DNA of 64,000 nucleotides, from contig BMJD01000004.1 of NCBI GenBank assembly GCA_014642895.1, positions 1 through 64,000 of the forward strand, read 5' to 3'. The notes below the pieces were generated by a model. The model did no database searches and had not been told where the DNA came from. It saw only the letters and a program-made list of their open reading frames with translations. The position numbers and the translations under genes were made by a program. Position 1 is the stretch's first letter. Every line of letters starts with the position of its first letter. Source of the stretch: Lentibacillus populi. GTDB lineage: Bacteria > Bacillota > Bacilli > Bacillales > Amphibacillaceae. This document shows, piece by piece, positions 54,564-63,897 of this stretch.

Positions 54564-55286
54564 CTATTGTTTTGTCGCCTGTTTATACCCCATATGCATA
54601 GCTGCTACACCGCCAGTATAGCTTTTTACCTGGACATGGGAAAACCCTGCATGTTCAAACATCTGCTTCAGCTGTTTTTTTCCGGGAAAGCCTTTAGCGG
54701 ATTCGTGAAGCCATGCGTATTCCTTATAGCTCCTCGCAAAAAGCCTGCCAAAGAATGGCATGATAAAACGGAAATAAAAATAATAGGCCTGTCTGAAGCC
54801 AAACATCGTTGGCTGGGATGTTTCCAGGCATACGACTTTACCATGCGGCTTAACCACACGGTACATTTCCTTTAAAACAGTCATATAATCAGGAACGTTA
54901 CGTAATCCAAACCCAATTGTTACATAATCAAAGGAATTATCTTCAAAAGGTAAATCCATTGCATTTCCGTGCACAAAGCTAAGCTGTTTCATCGGGAATG
55001 TATGCTTCTGCTTTTCCCTAGCAACTGTGAGCATGTTTTCACTAAAGTCAAGCCCGATAACACTACCCTCCTGTCCAACCTTTTTCGCAAGCGAAATTGA
55101 CCAGTCACCAGTTCCACAGCAAACATCAAGTGCATGCGCTCCCCTGTTAACTTCCATTTGATTCATGACATCCTTTCGCCACGCCTTATGCCTTTGAAAG
55201 GAAATGATAGAATTCATGGTATCGTAATTGTTAGATATTTTTTCAAAAACGTGATGAACGCGTGCTTCTTTCGACTGTTGCATCAT
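54564..55286 (-). CDS. menG: demethylmenaquinone methyltransferase
   Basis: The SAM-dependent last step of menaquinone synthesis (UbiE/MenG family), 240 residues. SAM motif [11 protein letters not shown] (about 54-64), GFGLRNVPD (about 124-132) and EFS-like blocks are seen. The start is directly after the hepS stop. The product supplies the Qcr complex in the same window. Confidence 0.95.
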   Translation of the reverse strand: MMQQSKEARVHHVFEKISNNYDTMNSIISFQRHKAWRKDVMNQMEVNRGAHALDVCCGTGDWSISLAKKVGQEGSVIGLDFSENMLTVAREKQKHTFPMKQLSFVHGNAMDLPFEDNSFDYVTIGFGLRNVPDYMTVLKEMYRVVKPHGKVVCLETSQPTMFGFRQAYYFYFRFIMPFFGRLFARSYKEYAWLHESAKGFPGKKQLKQMFEHAGFSHVQVKSYTGGVAAMHMGYKQATKQ

Positions 55287-56084
55287 TTACCCTTCTTCCA
55301 CATGTATTGTGTCCATAGTGGGATCCCCATTAATCCTGTTTATGATATGCATTTTTAAATCACGATAATAATCCGGAAGCTCCATGGCAGATTTTTCTAT
55401 TGTTCCTAATAATTTATTTATTATTGAATCAACGTTTTTTATAAGTGCTGCATAACCTTCTGAATCGTTTTGATGAGACCAGATATCCAATAACGGGGAA
55501 TAGCCCTTAACATAAAATTGCTGTTTTTCATGGATTAACCTGTTTACTAACAGCCATTCCTCTATCAAATTTTTTACAGCAACCTCCTTTACGAACTTCG
55601 CTGTATGTACAAATAATAATGATTCTACTTTCCGGACTATTTGCAGAAAAACTTCCAGGGATTCTGCTTCCAGGTAATATAGTTTCATTTTATATTCATT
55701 AATTTCTTTGATTGCGGATGCAAGTACATGAATCATGTCAAAGTCACCAGCCTCCGCAAGCAGTGCATAATAGAGACCGCTATAGTAGTCACCGGCCAAA
55801 ACGGTTAATTGTTTTTCTTGTTTTTGTTGTTTTCCCTCATCAGAGTTCGATGTTTTTACTACTAAATCATGGGTATCCAGTGCAATCTGAACGAGCATGG
55901 TGGTAATAATATAATCCCTTTTTTTGGATTCGGTTAGTGTGGTATGGTTCATGACCGATAATAGAACAAATAGCTTCTCTTCATCAATAATGGGCTTTTT
56001 AATGTATTTGTCTAGATATGTATGTTGAATTTTATCCTTAATCAATTCTTTTATATGTGCAAATTCCATACCTGTTGTGTTCAA
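55287..56084 (-). CDS. hepS: heptaprenyl diphosphate synthase component 1
   Basis: The small regulatory subunit of the heterodimeric C35 synthase. 265 residues, helical, with DKYIKKPIIDEEKL (about 21-34) and GDYYSGLYYALLAE (about 97-110) typical of HepS. A TTG start behind TAGGTGAT fits; an internal ATG six codons later is an alternative. Confidence 0.9.
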   Translation of the reverse strand: MNTTGMEFAHIKELIKDKIQHTYLDKYIKKPIIDEEKLFVLLSVMNHTTLTESKKRDYIITTMLVQIALDTHDLVVKTSNSDEGKQQKQEKQLTVLAGDYYSGLYYALLAEAGDFDMIHVLASAIKEINEYKMKLYYLEAESLEVFLQIVRKVESLLFVHTAKFVKEVAVKNLIEEWLLVNRLIHEKQQFYVKGYSPLLDIWSHQNDSEGYAALIKNVDSIINKLLGTIEKSAMELPDYYRDLKMHIINRINGDPTMDTIHVEEG

Positions 56085-56293
56085 ATGTCATCACCTAAGC
56101 CCTTTCTCCATGATTCCCCGAGTCTATCTCCTGCATCTATTGAACTTTCCATCAGACATTATAGCATAATTCCCAGGCAATTCATAAGGTGAAACTTCAT
56201 CAGTAAAAGTTTTCCTTCCTTTTTTCGAATATTAGGCTGATGGCGGGATCGTTATCGACTACAATTGGTGAAAAGTTGCGGAACAACGAATTG

Positions 56294-56512
56294 CTACTTG
56301 TTGTCAAGTTGACCATGACTTGTTTGGATGATAGCCTTGCCGCGAATCTTGACAGCCGATGTATGCTCCGTAAATTGTGCAATCATAACCTCATCTTTGT
56401 CAAGCTTTTCTGCATGATGAAACCGTGTGTCCGACCCTCTTGTCAATCCGATTACGTTAACGCCATCTTCCAATGCCTTTATAACAAAAAAATCAGTTTT
56501 TGCATTATCCAT
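56294..56512 (-). CDS. mtrB: trp RNA-binding attenuation protein TRAP
   Basis: An 11-mer ring protein that binds (G/U)AG repeats in trp leader RNA when tryptophan is bound. 72 residues; the RNA-contact residues Lys36, Lys55 and Arg57 match the KKR motif of B. subtilis, and GLTRGSDT and QFTEHTS are intact. SD GGGAGGG. The trp operon normally near this region is absent from the window. Confidence 0.95.
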   Translation of the reverse strand: MDNAKTDFFVIKALEDGVNVIGLTRGSDTRFHHAEKLDKDEVMIAQFTEHTSAVKIRGKAIIQTSHGQLDNK

Positions 56513-56660
56513 ACAAACCCTCCCTATTCCTTCTACATCATACAATACTATACTGGAAGAATACAAAGAAGTAAAACCGCAGGAAGGCGCTCCGAGGCTA
56601 ACCAGGATGATGTATGCTCCGTTATCATTTTATACATTATTATAATTCACGCGAAAATAG

Positions 56661-56692
56661 AAAAAGAGTGCGCTTGAACGCACTCTTTTTCC
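56661..56692. terminator. hbs terminator
   Basis: Perfect 12-bp stem aaaaagagtgcg/cgcactcttttt after hbs. Confidence 0.9.
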
Positions 56693-56708
56693 GCCCTATG
56701 TAGTTCGA

Positions 56709-56981
56709 TTATTTTACTGTATCTTTTAGGGCTTTTCCCGGTTTAAATGCAGGAACTTTACTTGCTGGAATTTCGATTTCCTCACCAGTTTGCGGATTAC
56801 GGCCTTTACGGGCTGAACGCTCCCGTACTTCAAAGTTCCCGAATCCAATCAACTGTACTTTTTCACCTTTTTTAAGTGAATCCATGACAGATTCAAAAAC
56901 TGCGTCAACAGCTTTTGTAGCATCCTTCTTCGATAGTTCGCTTTTTTCAGCAACCGCATTGACTAAGTCTGTTTTATTCAT
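56709..56981 (-). CDS. hbs: HU-family DNA-binding protein
   Basis: The histone-like protein HU, a 90-residue dimer that bends DNA. The beta-arm [21 protein letters not shown] (about 46-66) is standard. The start follows GGGAGGAGGTG; the upstream codons are not coding. In B. subtilis folE lies between hbs and mtrB; it is absent here. Confidence 0.97.
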   Translation of the reverse strand: MNKTDLVNAVAEKSELSKKDATKAVDAVFESVMDSLKKGEKVQLIGFGNFEVRERSARKGRNPQTGEEIEIPASKVPAFKPGKALKDTVK

Positions 56982-57104
56982 GACATTCACCTCCTCCCAA
57001 AGTTTCAATCGACATTGGTACAAATAAATAATTCTTGTTTCATTTGTTAACCAATTTGCCTTCTTTTATACTCTAATGTCATCTTTTTCATGATGACAAA
57101 GCTT

Positions 57105-57133
57105 ATAATAACTGAGTTTGCAACAAAATTCAA
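57105..57133 (-). promoter_or_regulatory. hbs promoter
   Basis: On the minus strand TTGAAT, a 17-bp spacer and TATTAT, giving a leader of about 115 nt. The remaining part of the 370-bp gap to spoIVA holds nothing else recognisable except the spoIVA terminator. Confidence 0.7.
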
Positions 57134-57327
57134 CATTAAAACCGCATTTTTTGGCCAATACCAGGATTTTGTCGCAATTATTTCAGCTTTTTACCAATTT
57201 ATAGTGATCCCTCCTTATCCAACTGGATTTCGTTCTATTATATCTATACGACGTAAATTCAGTATTTCCTGCTGTTTTATAAAAAAAGATTTTAAAAATG
57301 TGGTTCTTAAGTACGTGTTTAAAAACC

Positions 57328-57357
57328 AAAAAAAAATAGCAGCTCTATTGCTGCTAT
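57328..57357 (-). terminator. spoIVA terminator
   Basis: atagcagc/gctgctat stem, followed by nine T residues on the minus strand. It overlaps the spoIVA stop. Confidence 0.85.
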
Positions 57358-58832
57358 AAAATGATTGCGATTAATCCTCCTGAACCTTCATTAATAATCC
57401 GTTCCAGTGTGTCTTTTAATTTATATCGGGCATTTTCCGGCATCATGGCGATTTTGGCCTGGATGCCTTCTCGTACAATTGAACTGAGCGAGCGGCCGAA
57501 GATGTCCGATTCCCAGATGGATAACGGATCCTCTTCAAAGTCCTGCATCAAATATCTTACAAGTTCCTCACTTTGTTTTTCGGTTCCAATGATCGGGGAG
57601 AACTCTGATTCTACCTCGACCTTAATCATGTGTATGGAAGGCGCAACTGCCTTTAGCCGAACACCAAACCTGGATCCTTGACGAATAATTTCGGGTTCAT
57701 CCAGCACCATATCTTCCAGGCTCGGTGCGGCAATCCCGTATCCGGTCTGCTTCACCATTTGCAGTGCTCCCGAGACTTGATCATATTCACGTTTTGCATG
57801 TGCGAAGTCCTGCATTAATTCGAGCAAGTGATCCTTCCCGCGGATTTCCTCGCCAACAATTTCTTTTAAGATCTGATCATATAAATGGTCAGGCGCATGC
57901 AAGTCTATTTCGGCAACGCCATCGCCCATTTCCATTCCAGCAATATTTGCCCGGTCAATATAGTCGTAATCTGTAAAGTGTCCTACTATGTTATCAACGT
58001 CTCTTAATCGTTTAATGTCCTTGACTGTTGTTTGGATTGCATCCTGGTAATTCTCTCTGAGCCAATGATTTTCTCTTAATACCATAACCCAGCTAGGAAG
58101 ATTTACATTGACCTCCAATACCGGGAATTCATATAAGGCTTCACGTAATACGTTATGAACATCATGCTCCGTCATCGATTCAATACTCATTGCCAGTACT
58201 GGAATATCATACTTCTCCGCCAGTTCCTGACGCAGCAGCTCCGTCTCCTGACTGGATGGCCTGACCGAGTTCACAACCATGATGAACGGTTTTCCTACTT
58301 CTTTTAATTCATCTACTACCTTTGCCTCAGCGTTCACATAATCACTGCGAGGGATTTCACCAATTGTTCCATCTGTGGTAACGACAACGCCTATCGTAGA
58401 ATGTTCCTGAATTACTTTTCTTGTTCCTATTTCGGCAGCATCATGGAATGGGATTGGCTCCTCATACCATGGAGTGTGAATCATTCGCGGCCCATTTTCA
58501 TCTTCAAACCCTTTCGCCCCTTCGACTGCATATCCTACACAATCTACCAGTCTAACGTTTACGTCCAGTCCTTCGTCAACATGAACAGACACAGCCTTAT
58601 TTGGTACAAATTTGGGCTCAGTCGTCATGATGGTTTTCCCGGCAGCACTTTGCGGCAATTCATCGAGCGCCCGGCTGCGGTCACTTTCATCTTCAATATC
58701 CGGCAAAACAACCAGTTCCATAAACTTTTTAATAAAGGTTGATTTGCCTGTTCGAACTGCTCCAACGATGCCTAAGTAAATATCTCCATTCGTCCGTTTC
58801 GAAATATCTTTAAAAATATCAACTCTTTCCAA
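57354..58832 (-). CDS. spoIVA: spore coat morphogenetic ATPase SpoIVA
   Basis: An ATP-hydrolysing protein that polymerises around the forespore as the base of the coat. 492 residues, exactly the B. subtilis length. Walker A GAVRTGKS is at 24-31, and the C-terminus ends GSGGLIAIIL, which contacts SpoVM. TTG start 5 nt after GGGAGGGGA. Mother-cell gene; see the sigma-E promoter candidate. Confidence 0.97.
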   Translation of the reverse strand: MERVDIFKDISKRTNGDIYLGIVGAVRTGKSTFIKKFMELVVLPDIEDESDRSRALDELPQSAAGKTIMTTEPKFVPNKAVSVHVDEGLDVNVRLVDCVGYAVEGAKGFEDENGPRMIHTPWYEEPIPFHDAAEIGTRKVIQEHSTIGVVVTTDGTIGEIPRSDYVNAEAKVVDELKEVGKPFIMVVNSVRPSSQETELLRQELAEKYDIPVLAMSIESMTEHDVHNVLREALYEFPVLEVNVNLPSWVMVLRENHWLRENYQDAIQTTVKDIKRLRDVDNIVGHFTDYDYIDRANIAGMEMGDGVAEIDLHAPDHLYDQILKEIVGEEIRGKDHLLELMQDFAHAKREYDQVSGALQMVKQTGYGIAAPSLEDMVLDEPEIIRQGSRFGVRLKAVAPSIHMIKVEVESEFSPIIGTEKQSEELVRYLMQDFEEDPLSIWESDIFGRSLSSIVREGIQAKIAMMPENARYKLKDTLERIINEGSGGLIAIIL

Positions 58833-58897
58833 ACGATCCCCTCCCGATCTCCATTACCATTTACTAATGAACAAACTACGAATAATTGACATTACAA

Positions 58898-58927
58898 GTC
58901 TATGATGTTGTCCTATCAAAATATGAC
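58898..58927 (-). promoter_or_regulatory. candidate sigma-E promoter of spoIVA
   Basis: On the minus strand TCATATT, a 15-bp spacer and CATAGACT, close to the sigma-E consensus, about 60-70 bp upstream of the start. spoIVA is a known sigma-E gene in B. subtilis. Confidence 0.6.
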
Positions 58928-59066
58928 TTAAAAGTGTGTAAAAGCGTAAAATAATATTACGTCCACACGCTTGGATTGTTTTGTAATAAGAAAGGACCGA
59001 GATCATGGAGTTTTGAAACACACCTCATCGTGATTCATTCAGCAATAATAAACGGTAACAAATAAA

Positions 59067-59097
59067 TTCCCTTGCAACAATATATGTTACAAGGGAA
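59067..59097 (-). terminator. yphF terminator
   Basis: ttcccttg/caagggaa stem with T-rich sequence after it on the minus strand. Confidence 0.65.
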
Positions 59098-59106
59098 TAT
59101 ATATGC

Positions 59107-59838
59107 TTATTTATTAACATGTAAAAAAACAGGCTCTCCGTCATGTACTGTATATGGAAGGGAGTATACAGGTACGAACGGCGTGTTTTCCGCCAATAGA
59201 TACCGGATATCGTCTCCTTCCTTATAATCATGTTTACCCTCGGTTAAGGCTTCATATAAATCCATCCGGTAATCAACATATATTTTTCCTTCTGTATCCA
59301 TGATAATCGGCAGGTTTTTTTGCGAGTACGGGCTTTCAACAACTGGCTCACTGTCAAAACCTAACTTTTTATAGTTCAATTTATATATCCCATTCGCAAT
59401 TTGATCCCCGTATGGAGGATATAAATGTTCATTACGGTAAATGTCCAATTGTACACTTACCTTCCGGATGGTTTCAGTTATGCGTAAATCGATCAATTTG
59501 ACCCGGGGATTATCCTCTGGTGTTATTAGTGTGTATTGGTAAACACCGCCATTTTCATATGCATTCCCAGGTATTTCGGTTAAAAGATGCTTTTCCTTCA
59601 AAGCAGTGAAATCAACCAGATATTTTTGAAAAATCGGTGTGTCCTGCTCTTTTGTTTTGATTGGAACTAAACCGTTTGTTTTTTCACGATATTCATTTAC
59701 AGATTTTTGGACTAATTCCAACTGATCTTCATTTGGCACCTGGTTTTTTGCAAGCTCGTTATCCGGGTATAAACAGCCACTTAAAAAAAGGCTTACCGCG
59801 AACAAAACACCAAATGCACGTATATATGTATACTTCAT
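59107..59838 (-). CDS. yphF: YphF-like lipoprotein
   Basis: A 243-residue exported lipoprotein: signal peptide with lipobox LFLSGC (lipidated Cys at about 22) and an unrecognised extracytoplasmic domain. Position between spoIVA and yphE identifies it as YphF. Function unknown. The ATG 8 nt after AGGAGG is used; one two codons earlier overlaps the SD. Confidence 0.82.
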   Translation of the reverse strand: MKYTYIRAFGVLFAVSLFLSGCLYPDNELAKNQVPNEDQLELVQKSVNEYREKTNGLVPIKTKEQDTPIFQKYLVDFTALKEKHLLTEIPGNAYENGGVYQYTLITPEDNPRVKLIDLRITETIRKVSVQLDIYRNEHLYPPYGDQIANGIYKLNYKKLGFDSEPVVESPYSQKNLPIIMDTEGKIYVDYRMDLYEALTEGKHDYKEGDDIRYLLAENTPFVPVYSLPYTVHDGEPVFLHVNK

Positions 59839-59862
59839 TGACATATCCTCCTAAGCCCTCTA

Positions 59863-60057
59863 TCAGGTCGGCCCGCTAAAGACAATATAAAATATAATAA
59901 TACTACCTAAAATGAAACAAAGATAGGCTAATACCGATACGACTCCAGCAAAAAAGCCTCTTAGCTTGTACCTGCTTAAAAGGATCAGACCGATTGCCAT
60001 GAAAAGCAGGATGATACCAGCAAAGGATATCCACATTTTTATCAAGCCTACTGACAT
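59863..60057 (-). CDS. yphE: YphE, DUF2768 membrane protein
   Basis: A 64-residue protein with two hydrophobic helices (about 6-26 and 35-60) separated by a basic RYKLRG loop. Conserved in spore-formers upstream of spoIVA; function unknown. The start behind TTAGGAGTGAG excludes the seven upstream codons. 24 bp before yphF, so co-transcribed. Confidence 0.85.
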   Translation of the reverse strand: MSVGLIKMWISFAGIILLFMAIGLILLSRYKLRGFFAGVVSVLAYLCFILGSIIIFYIVFSGPT

Positions 60058-60201
60058 GTACTCACTCCTAAAATGCAAAACGCTTTTTATATCCTGACAA
60101 CGTATTATACCATAGAGTCACTATCCATAGCACGAAAAGACCTTTAATACAATTAACGCATTAAAGGTTCTCCACAAATATGGATTGATTTTAAAAGATT
60201 C

Positions 60202-60234
60202 CTGAGATGAAGGGGGCTGACTTCATCTCAGATT
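60202..60234 (-). terminator. spoVIF terminator candidate
   Basis: ctgagatgaag/cttcatctcag stem, followed by aatctttt on the minus strand. A second hairpin, aacctttaat/attaaaggt, lies at 60139-60170. The 275-bp gap holds nothing else. Confidence 0.6.
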
Positions 60235-60332
60235 GACTAAATAATACCCACAACACCTCTATCCATGAATGCTTGTGCGATTTATTTTATGCAAGTTTTT
60301 CTGTCTTTGTATCCTCACTTGCCCAGTTCACG

Positions 60333-60593
60333 TTATTTTTTGAATAATTGATTTAACGATTGCATATCTGCTGGCATTTTATTCTTTGTAATGGATTGTA
60401 CAATTTTATTTTCTTTTTCTTTTGACAATGGTTTATTCGCCATTTTCGCCAACCTTCGCACCAGATTTCTGACTGTTTTTTCATCCGAAAAATCTGCATT
60501 TTTTACCGAATCAGCTACCTTATATACTTCGTTTGGATCAATATTTGCTTTTTGGTTTATTTTATCGAATAGATTCTTTTGAAAATTGCTCAC
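60333..60593 (-). CDS. spoVIF: stage VI sporulation protein F
   Basis: An 86-residue protein of the SpoVIF family (coat assembly under sigma-K in B. subtilis). Recognised by FFDKI-like NLFDKINQKAN, DEKTVRNLVRRLAKMANKPLS and the conserved end. A GTG start after AAGGAGGCGAGCAA is used. In B. subtilis the gene is elsewhere; its place next to gpsA is common in related genera. Confidence 0.82.
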   Translation of the reverse strand: MSNFQKNLFDKINQKANIDPNEVYKVADSVKNADFSDEKTVRNLVRRLAKMANKPLSKEKENKIVQSITKNKMPADMQSLNQLFKK

Positions 60594-60650
60594 TTGCTCG
60601 CCTCCTTGCAATGTTAATTCATCATATTATATGCAAAGAGGCGGTGAAAG

Positions 60651-60700
60651 TGAGTGTGCAAAAGACCCGTAAACATTACAAAGAGGATGTTCAAAAACGG
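60651..60700. repeat. family-2 remnant
   Basis: gtgtgcaaaagacccg and gaggatgttcaaaaacgg in a 50-bp stretch, both end motifs of the family pointing at each other. A damaged remnant in the spoVIF-gpsA gap. Confidence 0.45.
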
Positions 60701-60704
60701 ATTA

Positions 60705-61739
60705 TTAAGCATATCGATTACTCAGCAATACGGCGAGATCATCCATTTCCTCCCGTTTAGTCCGGTTCATTAATTGGTCAACAACATCTTTTGGTTTTGC
60801 TTCTTCAAACAATATTTTATAAATACCATTCGTTATCGGCATTTCAATCTCCTGTTTGGCGGCAAATTGGTGTGCTGCCCTTGTCGTTCTGACACCTTCA
60901 ACAACCATACCCATTTGATCCAGCACTTGATCAAGCTTATTTCCCTTGCCTAACAGATTCCCGGCACGCCAATTTCTGCTGTGGACACTTGTACAGGTTA
61001 CGATCAAGTCACCTACGCCCGGTAATCCCAAGAAGGTAAGTGGGTTAGCCCCGAGTGATGTCCCAAGCCGGGCAATTTCCGCCAAACCTCTGGTTATCAG
61101 CGCTGCCTTGGCGTTATCGCCATATCCTAGCCCATCAGAAATTCCCGCACCAAGCGCGATGATATTTTTTAGTGCGCCGCCAAGTTCAACGCCGATAACA
61201 TCTGGACTGGTATATACGCGGAAGAACTCGTTAATAAATAAATCCTGGGTAATTTTGGCATTTTTCTCATTTAATGATGAAACGGTCACCGTTGTGGGCT
61301 GCCGTTTACCGACCTCTTCCGCATGACTTGGACCGGATAGTACAACGATATCTTCATACGCATATTTTTCCATTTCTTCAGCAATCATTTCCGATACCCG
61401 CTTTAACGATTCAGGCTCAATCCCTTTAGACGCATGAATCAGTGTTATTTTCTCCTCAAGAATTGTGTCCAGCCTAGCACATACGTCACGTATTGCTTTT
61501 GTTGGAACAACCAGGACAATTGCTGAAACACCCTGAATTGCCCTTGCTAAATCATCATATGCGTTAATCTTTTCCGGGATCATAATTTCCAGATATTTTT
61601 CATTTTTATGGGTACTATTGATTGCCTCAGCCTGTTCTTTGCGGTGGGTCCACAATCGCACATCGTGCCCGTTATCCGCCAGTACAATACTTAATGCAGT
61701 TCCCCAGCTGCCAGCACCTAATACTGCGACTTTTGCCAA
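60705..61739 (-). CDS. gpsA: glycerol-3-phosphate dehydrogenase [NAD(P)+]
   Basis: Makes sn-glycerol 3-phosphate for phospholipids. 344 residues (B. subtilis 345); GAGSWGTA (8-15), the catalytic Lys in GALKNIIAL (about 180-188), and GDLIVTC. A TTG start behind AGGAGGAG is chosen; the ATG upstream lies inside der and adds a basic tail absent from the family. 13 bp after der. Confidence 0.96.
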   Translation of the reverse strand: MAKVAVLGAGSWGTALSIVLADNGHDVRLWTHRKEQAEAINSTHKNEKYLEIMIPEKINAYDDLARAIQGVSAIVLVVPTKAIRDVCARLDTILEEKITLIHASKGIEPESLKRVSEMIAEEMEKYAYEDIVVLSGPSHAEEVGKRQPTTVTVSSLNEKNAKITQDLFINEFFRVYTSPDVIGVELGGALKNIIALGAGISDGLGYGDNAKAALITRGLAEIARLGTSLGANPLTFLGLPGVGDLIVTCTSVHSRNWRAGNLLGKGNKLDQVLDQMGMVVEGVRTTRAAHQFAAKQEIEMPITNGIYKILFEEAKPKDVVDQLMNRTKREEMDDLAVLLSNRYA

Positions 61740-61752
61740 AATAACTCTCCTC

Positions 61753-63063
61753 CTATTGCCTTTTCCTAGCAAAAATTTTTATCGGTGTACCAACAAAGCC
61801 AAATGCATCTCTAATTTTATTTTCCAAAAAACGTTTGTACGAAAAATGCATTAATTCCGGATCATTAACAAAAACGACAAAACTGGGTGGTTTAGCTGCT
61901 ACCTGAGTTGTGTAAAGGATCTTCAGCCGCCGTCCTTTAATGGTTGGCGTCGGGTTCATTGCCAGTGCGTCCATGATCACATCATTTAACACATTTGTTG
62001 GTACTCGTTTCGCATGATTTTCGCTTGCCAAATCAATTGCAGGCAGCAATGTGTGTAAACGCTTTTTCGTTTTTGCCGAGAGAAATACGATGGGAGCATA
62101 ATCCAGAAATTGAAAATGGGCTCTAATCTTCGTTTCAAATTCCTTCATTGCTTTTTCGTTTGCCACCACAGTATCCCATTTGTTAACAACGATTACAATA
62201 GCTCGACCTGCATCATGGGCATAGCCGGCAATTTTTTTGTCCTGCTCACGAATACCTGTTTCTGCATCAATTAGTACCAAAACAACATCAGACCGTTCGA
62301 TAGCTTTTAACGCCCTTAGTACACTATATTTCTCAGTCGTTTCATAGACCTTTCCACGTTTCCGCATCCCTGCAGTATCAATAATGACATAATCCTGCTT
62401 GTCTTTACGTAATTTTGTATCGATTGCATCTCGTGTCGTTCCTTCGATTTCACTTACTATGACACGTTCTTCGTTCAAAATGGCGTTAACTAATGAGGAT
62501 TTTCCGACGTTTGGCCTGCCGATTAAGCTGAAATAAATCGTGTCTTCTTCCGCTTCAGCTGATTCTTGTTCCGGAAATAGATCGACAACCGCATCCAATA
62601 AGTCGCCCAGTCCAAGTCCATGTGTACCAGAAATAGGGTATGGCTCCCCAAACCCCAGGGAATAAAACTCGTAAATCTTCTCCCGCATTTCCGGATTGTC
62701 AATTTTGTTTACAGCAAGTACGACCGGTTTATTGGATTTAAATAATAGCTTGGCTACCTCTTCATCGGCAGCAGTTATCCCTTCCCGCCCATTAACTAAA
62801 AAAATGATCACGTCTGCCTCATCAATGGCAACCTCAGCCTGCTGACGCATTTTTAACAGCAGCGGTTCATCACCAATCTCAATTCCGCCAGTGTCAATGA
62901 TATTAAATGTTGATGTCAACCATTCTCCTTCAGCATAGATTCGATCCCTTGTAATACCTGGGATATCTTCTACTATCGATATTCTTTCACCAACTAAACG
63001 GTTGAAAATAGTTGATTTTCCAACATTTGGCCTTCCTACAATTGCAACTACAGATTTCCTCAT
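61753..63063 (-). CDS. der: ribosome assembly GTPase Der (EngA)
   Basis: An essential tandem GTPase for 50S maturation; 436 residues. Two G domains: the first G1 GRPNVGKST is at 10-18, the second GRPNVGKSS near 183; each has DTAG-type G3 and NKxD G4. The C-terminal KH-like domain runs from about 355. der-gpsA order as in B. subtilis. Confidence 0.97.
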   Translation of the reverse strand: MRKSVVAIVGRPNVGKSTIFNRLVGERISIVEDIPGITRDRIYAEGEWLTSTFNIIDTGGIEIGDEPLLLKMRQQAEVAIDEADVIIFLVNGREGITAADEEVAKLLFKSNKPVVLAVNKIDNPEMREKIYEFYSLGFGEPYPISGTHGLGLGDLLDAVVDLFPEQESAEAEEDTIYFSLIGRPNVGKSSLVNAILNEERVIVSEIEGTTRDAIDTKLRKDKQDYVIIDTAGMRKRGKVYETTEKYSVLRALKAIERSDVVLVLIDAETGIREQDKKIAGYAHDAGRAIVIVVNKWDTVVANEKAMKEFETKIRAHFQFLDYAPIVFLSAKTKKRLHTLLPAIDLASENHAKRVPTNVLNDVIMDALAMNPTPTIKGRRLKILYTTQVAAKPPSFVVFVNDPELMHFSYKRFLENKIRDAFGFVGTPIKIFARKRQ

Positions 63064-63187
63064 GAAAGGAACATCCTTTCTACACTTTCTTCTGCGGCAG
63101 GTAATTTCCGGTTAGCTGCTGCAGCTTTTTTAATTCTAGCAAAAGAAGCTGATTATAACAATATTTTTCCGTATCTGTACAATCACG

Positions 63188-63814
63188 TTACCCATTCATT
63201 GTTTTGCGTGTTTTGTTTTTAACAGGCTGTAATGGTTGCCCAATGTTTTGGGAAAACGTATATATTGCCAGTTTTCCCTTATGCAGTATTTCGAGAATCG
63301 TTTGCAGCATAATGAATGTTAAAATCATATCGAAAAACGCCTTATCCCCGATGACCTCCTGTATCGTATAGCTTGTCAAAATAAAGCTATGGTATATCTC
63401 TCCGCATGTGATACCAATTAACCCAATTGCCAATCTTTTTTCAAATTGTTTTGTCAAGATCGTAATGATGATAGTAAGGGTAAGCGGAATTAGGATAACC
63501 CGGGGCAAAAACATCCATATTGGCGTAATTTGCTCCCAAAATAAAATAGCTGTATAGCCTAAACAGATCGTAAACGAAGAAAACAGCAAATAAAACGATT
63601 GAGCAACCGAATGAAAAAATAATAATCCAGCCAAAAGGACGATAAACGAGAGCAAAACATGATAGTCGCCGATTTTCAACGTAGTATTGGAACAGTTGAT
63701 TAATAACAGGATGATACAAGCAAAATAGGTTCTTTTTGTTCCCTTTTTCATAAAAAATGTAACGATTATCCACAACATCCAAGCAAACCATAAAAACAAC
63801 AACCCATTAGTCAA
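63188..63814 (-). CDS. yphA: YphA-like membrane protein
   Basis: A polytopic protein of about 208 residues, six or seven helices. Its start LLFLWFAWMLWIIVTFFMKK resembles the N-terminus of B. subtilis YphA, and it lies upstream of der as there. Function unknown. A TTG start after GGTGGTGAG is likely; an ATG seven codons earlier has no SD. Confidence 0.7.
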   Translation of the reverse strand: MTNGLLFLWFAWMLWIIVTFFMKKGTKRTYFACIILLLINCSNTTLKIGDYHVLLSFIVLLAGLLFFHSVAQSFYLLFSSFTICLGYTAILFWEQITPIWMFLPRVILIPLTLTIIITILTKQFEKRLAIGLIGITCGEIYHSFILTSYTIQEVIGDKAFFDMILTFIMLQTILEILHKGKLAIYTFSQNIGQPLQPVKNKTRKTMNG

Positions 63815-63861
63815 TAAACTCACCACCATTAGCATTATAGCTAATGGAAAGCTATCCTAAA

Positions 63862-63895
63862 CAAAGAAGTTCCTCCATTATTGGAGGAACTTCTT
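63862..63895. terminator. terminator after the S1-like gene
   Basis: Perfect stem aagaagttcctcca/tggaggaacttctt with a 4-nt loop. Just after the stop of the partial gene at the right edge. Confidence 0.8.
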
Positions 63896-63897
63896 CC

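Noticed and set aside
56240-56677. 145-codon plus-strand frame across mtrB
   Set aside because: Antisense to the well-supported TRAP gene and its upstream gap; composition is not protein-like and there is no SD.
59025-59231. 68-codon frame after yphF
   Set aside because: Out-of-frame overlap with the 3' end of yphF and its terminator hairpin; hydrophobic shadow without SD.
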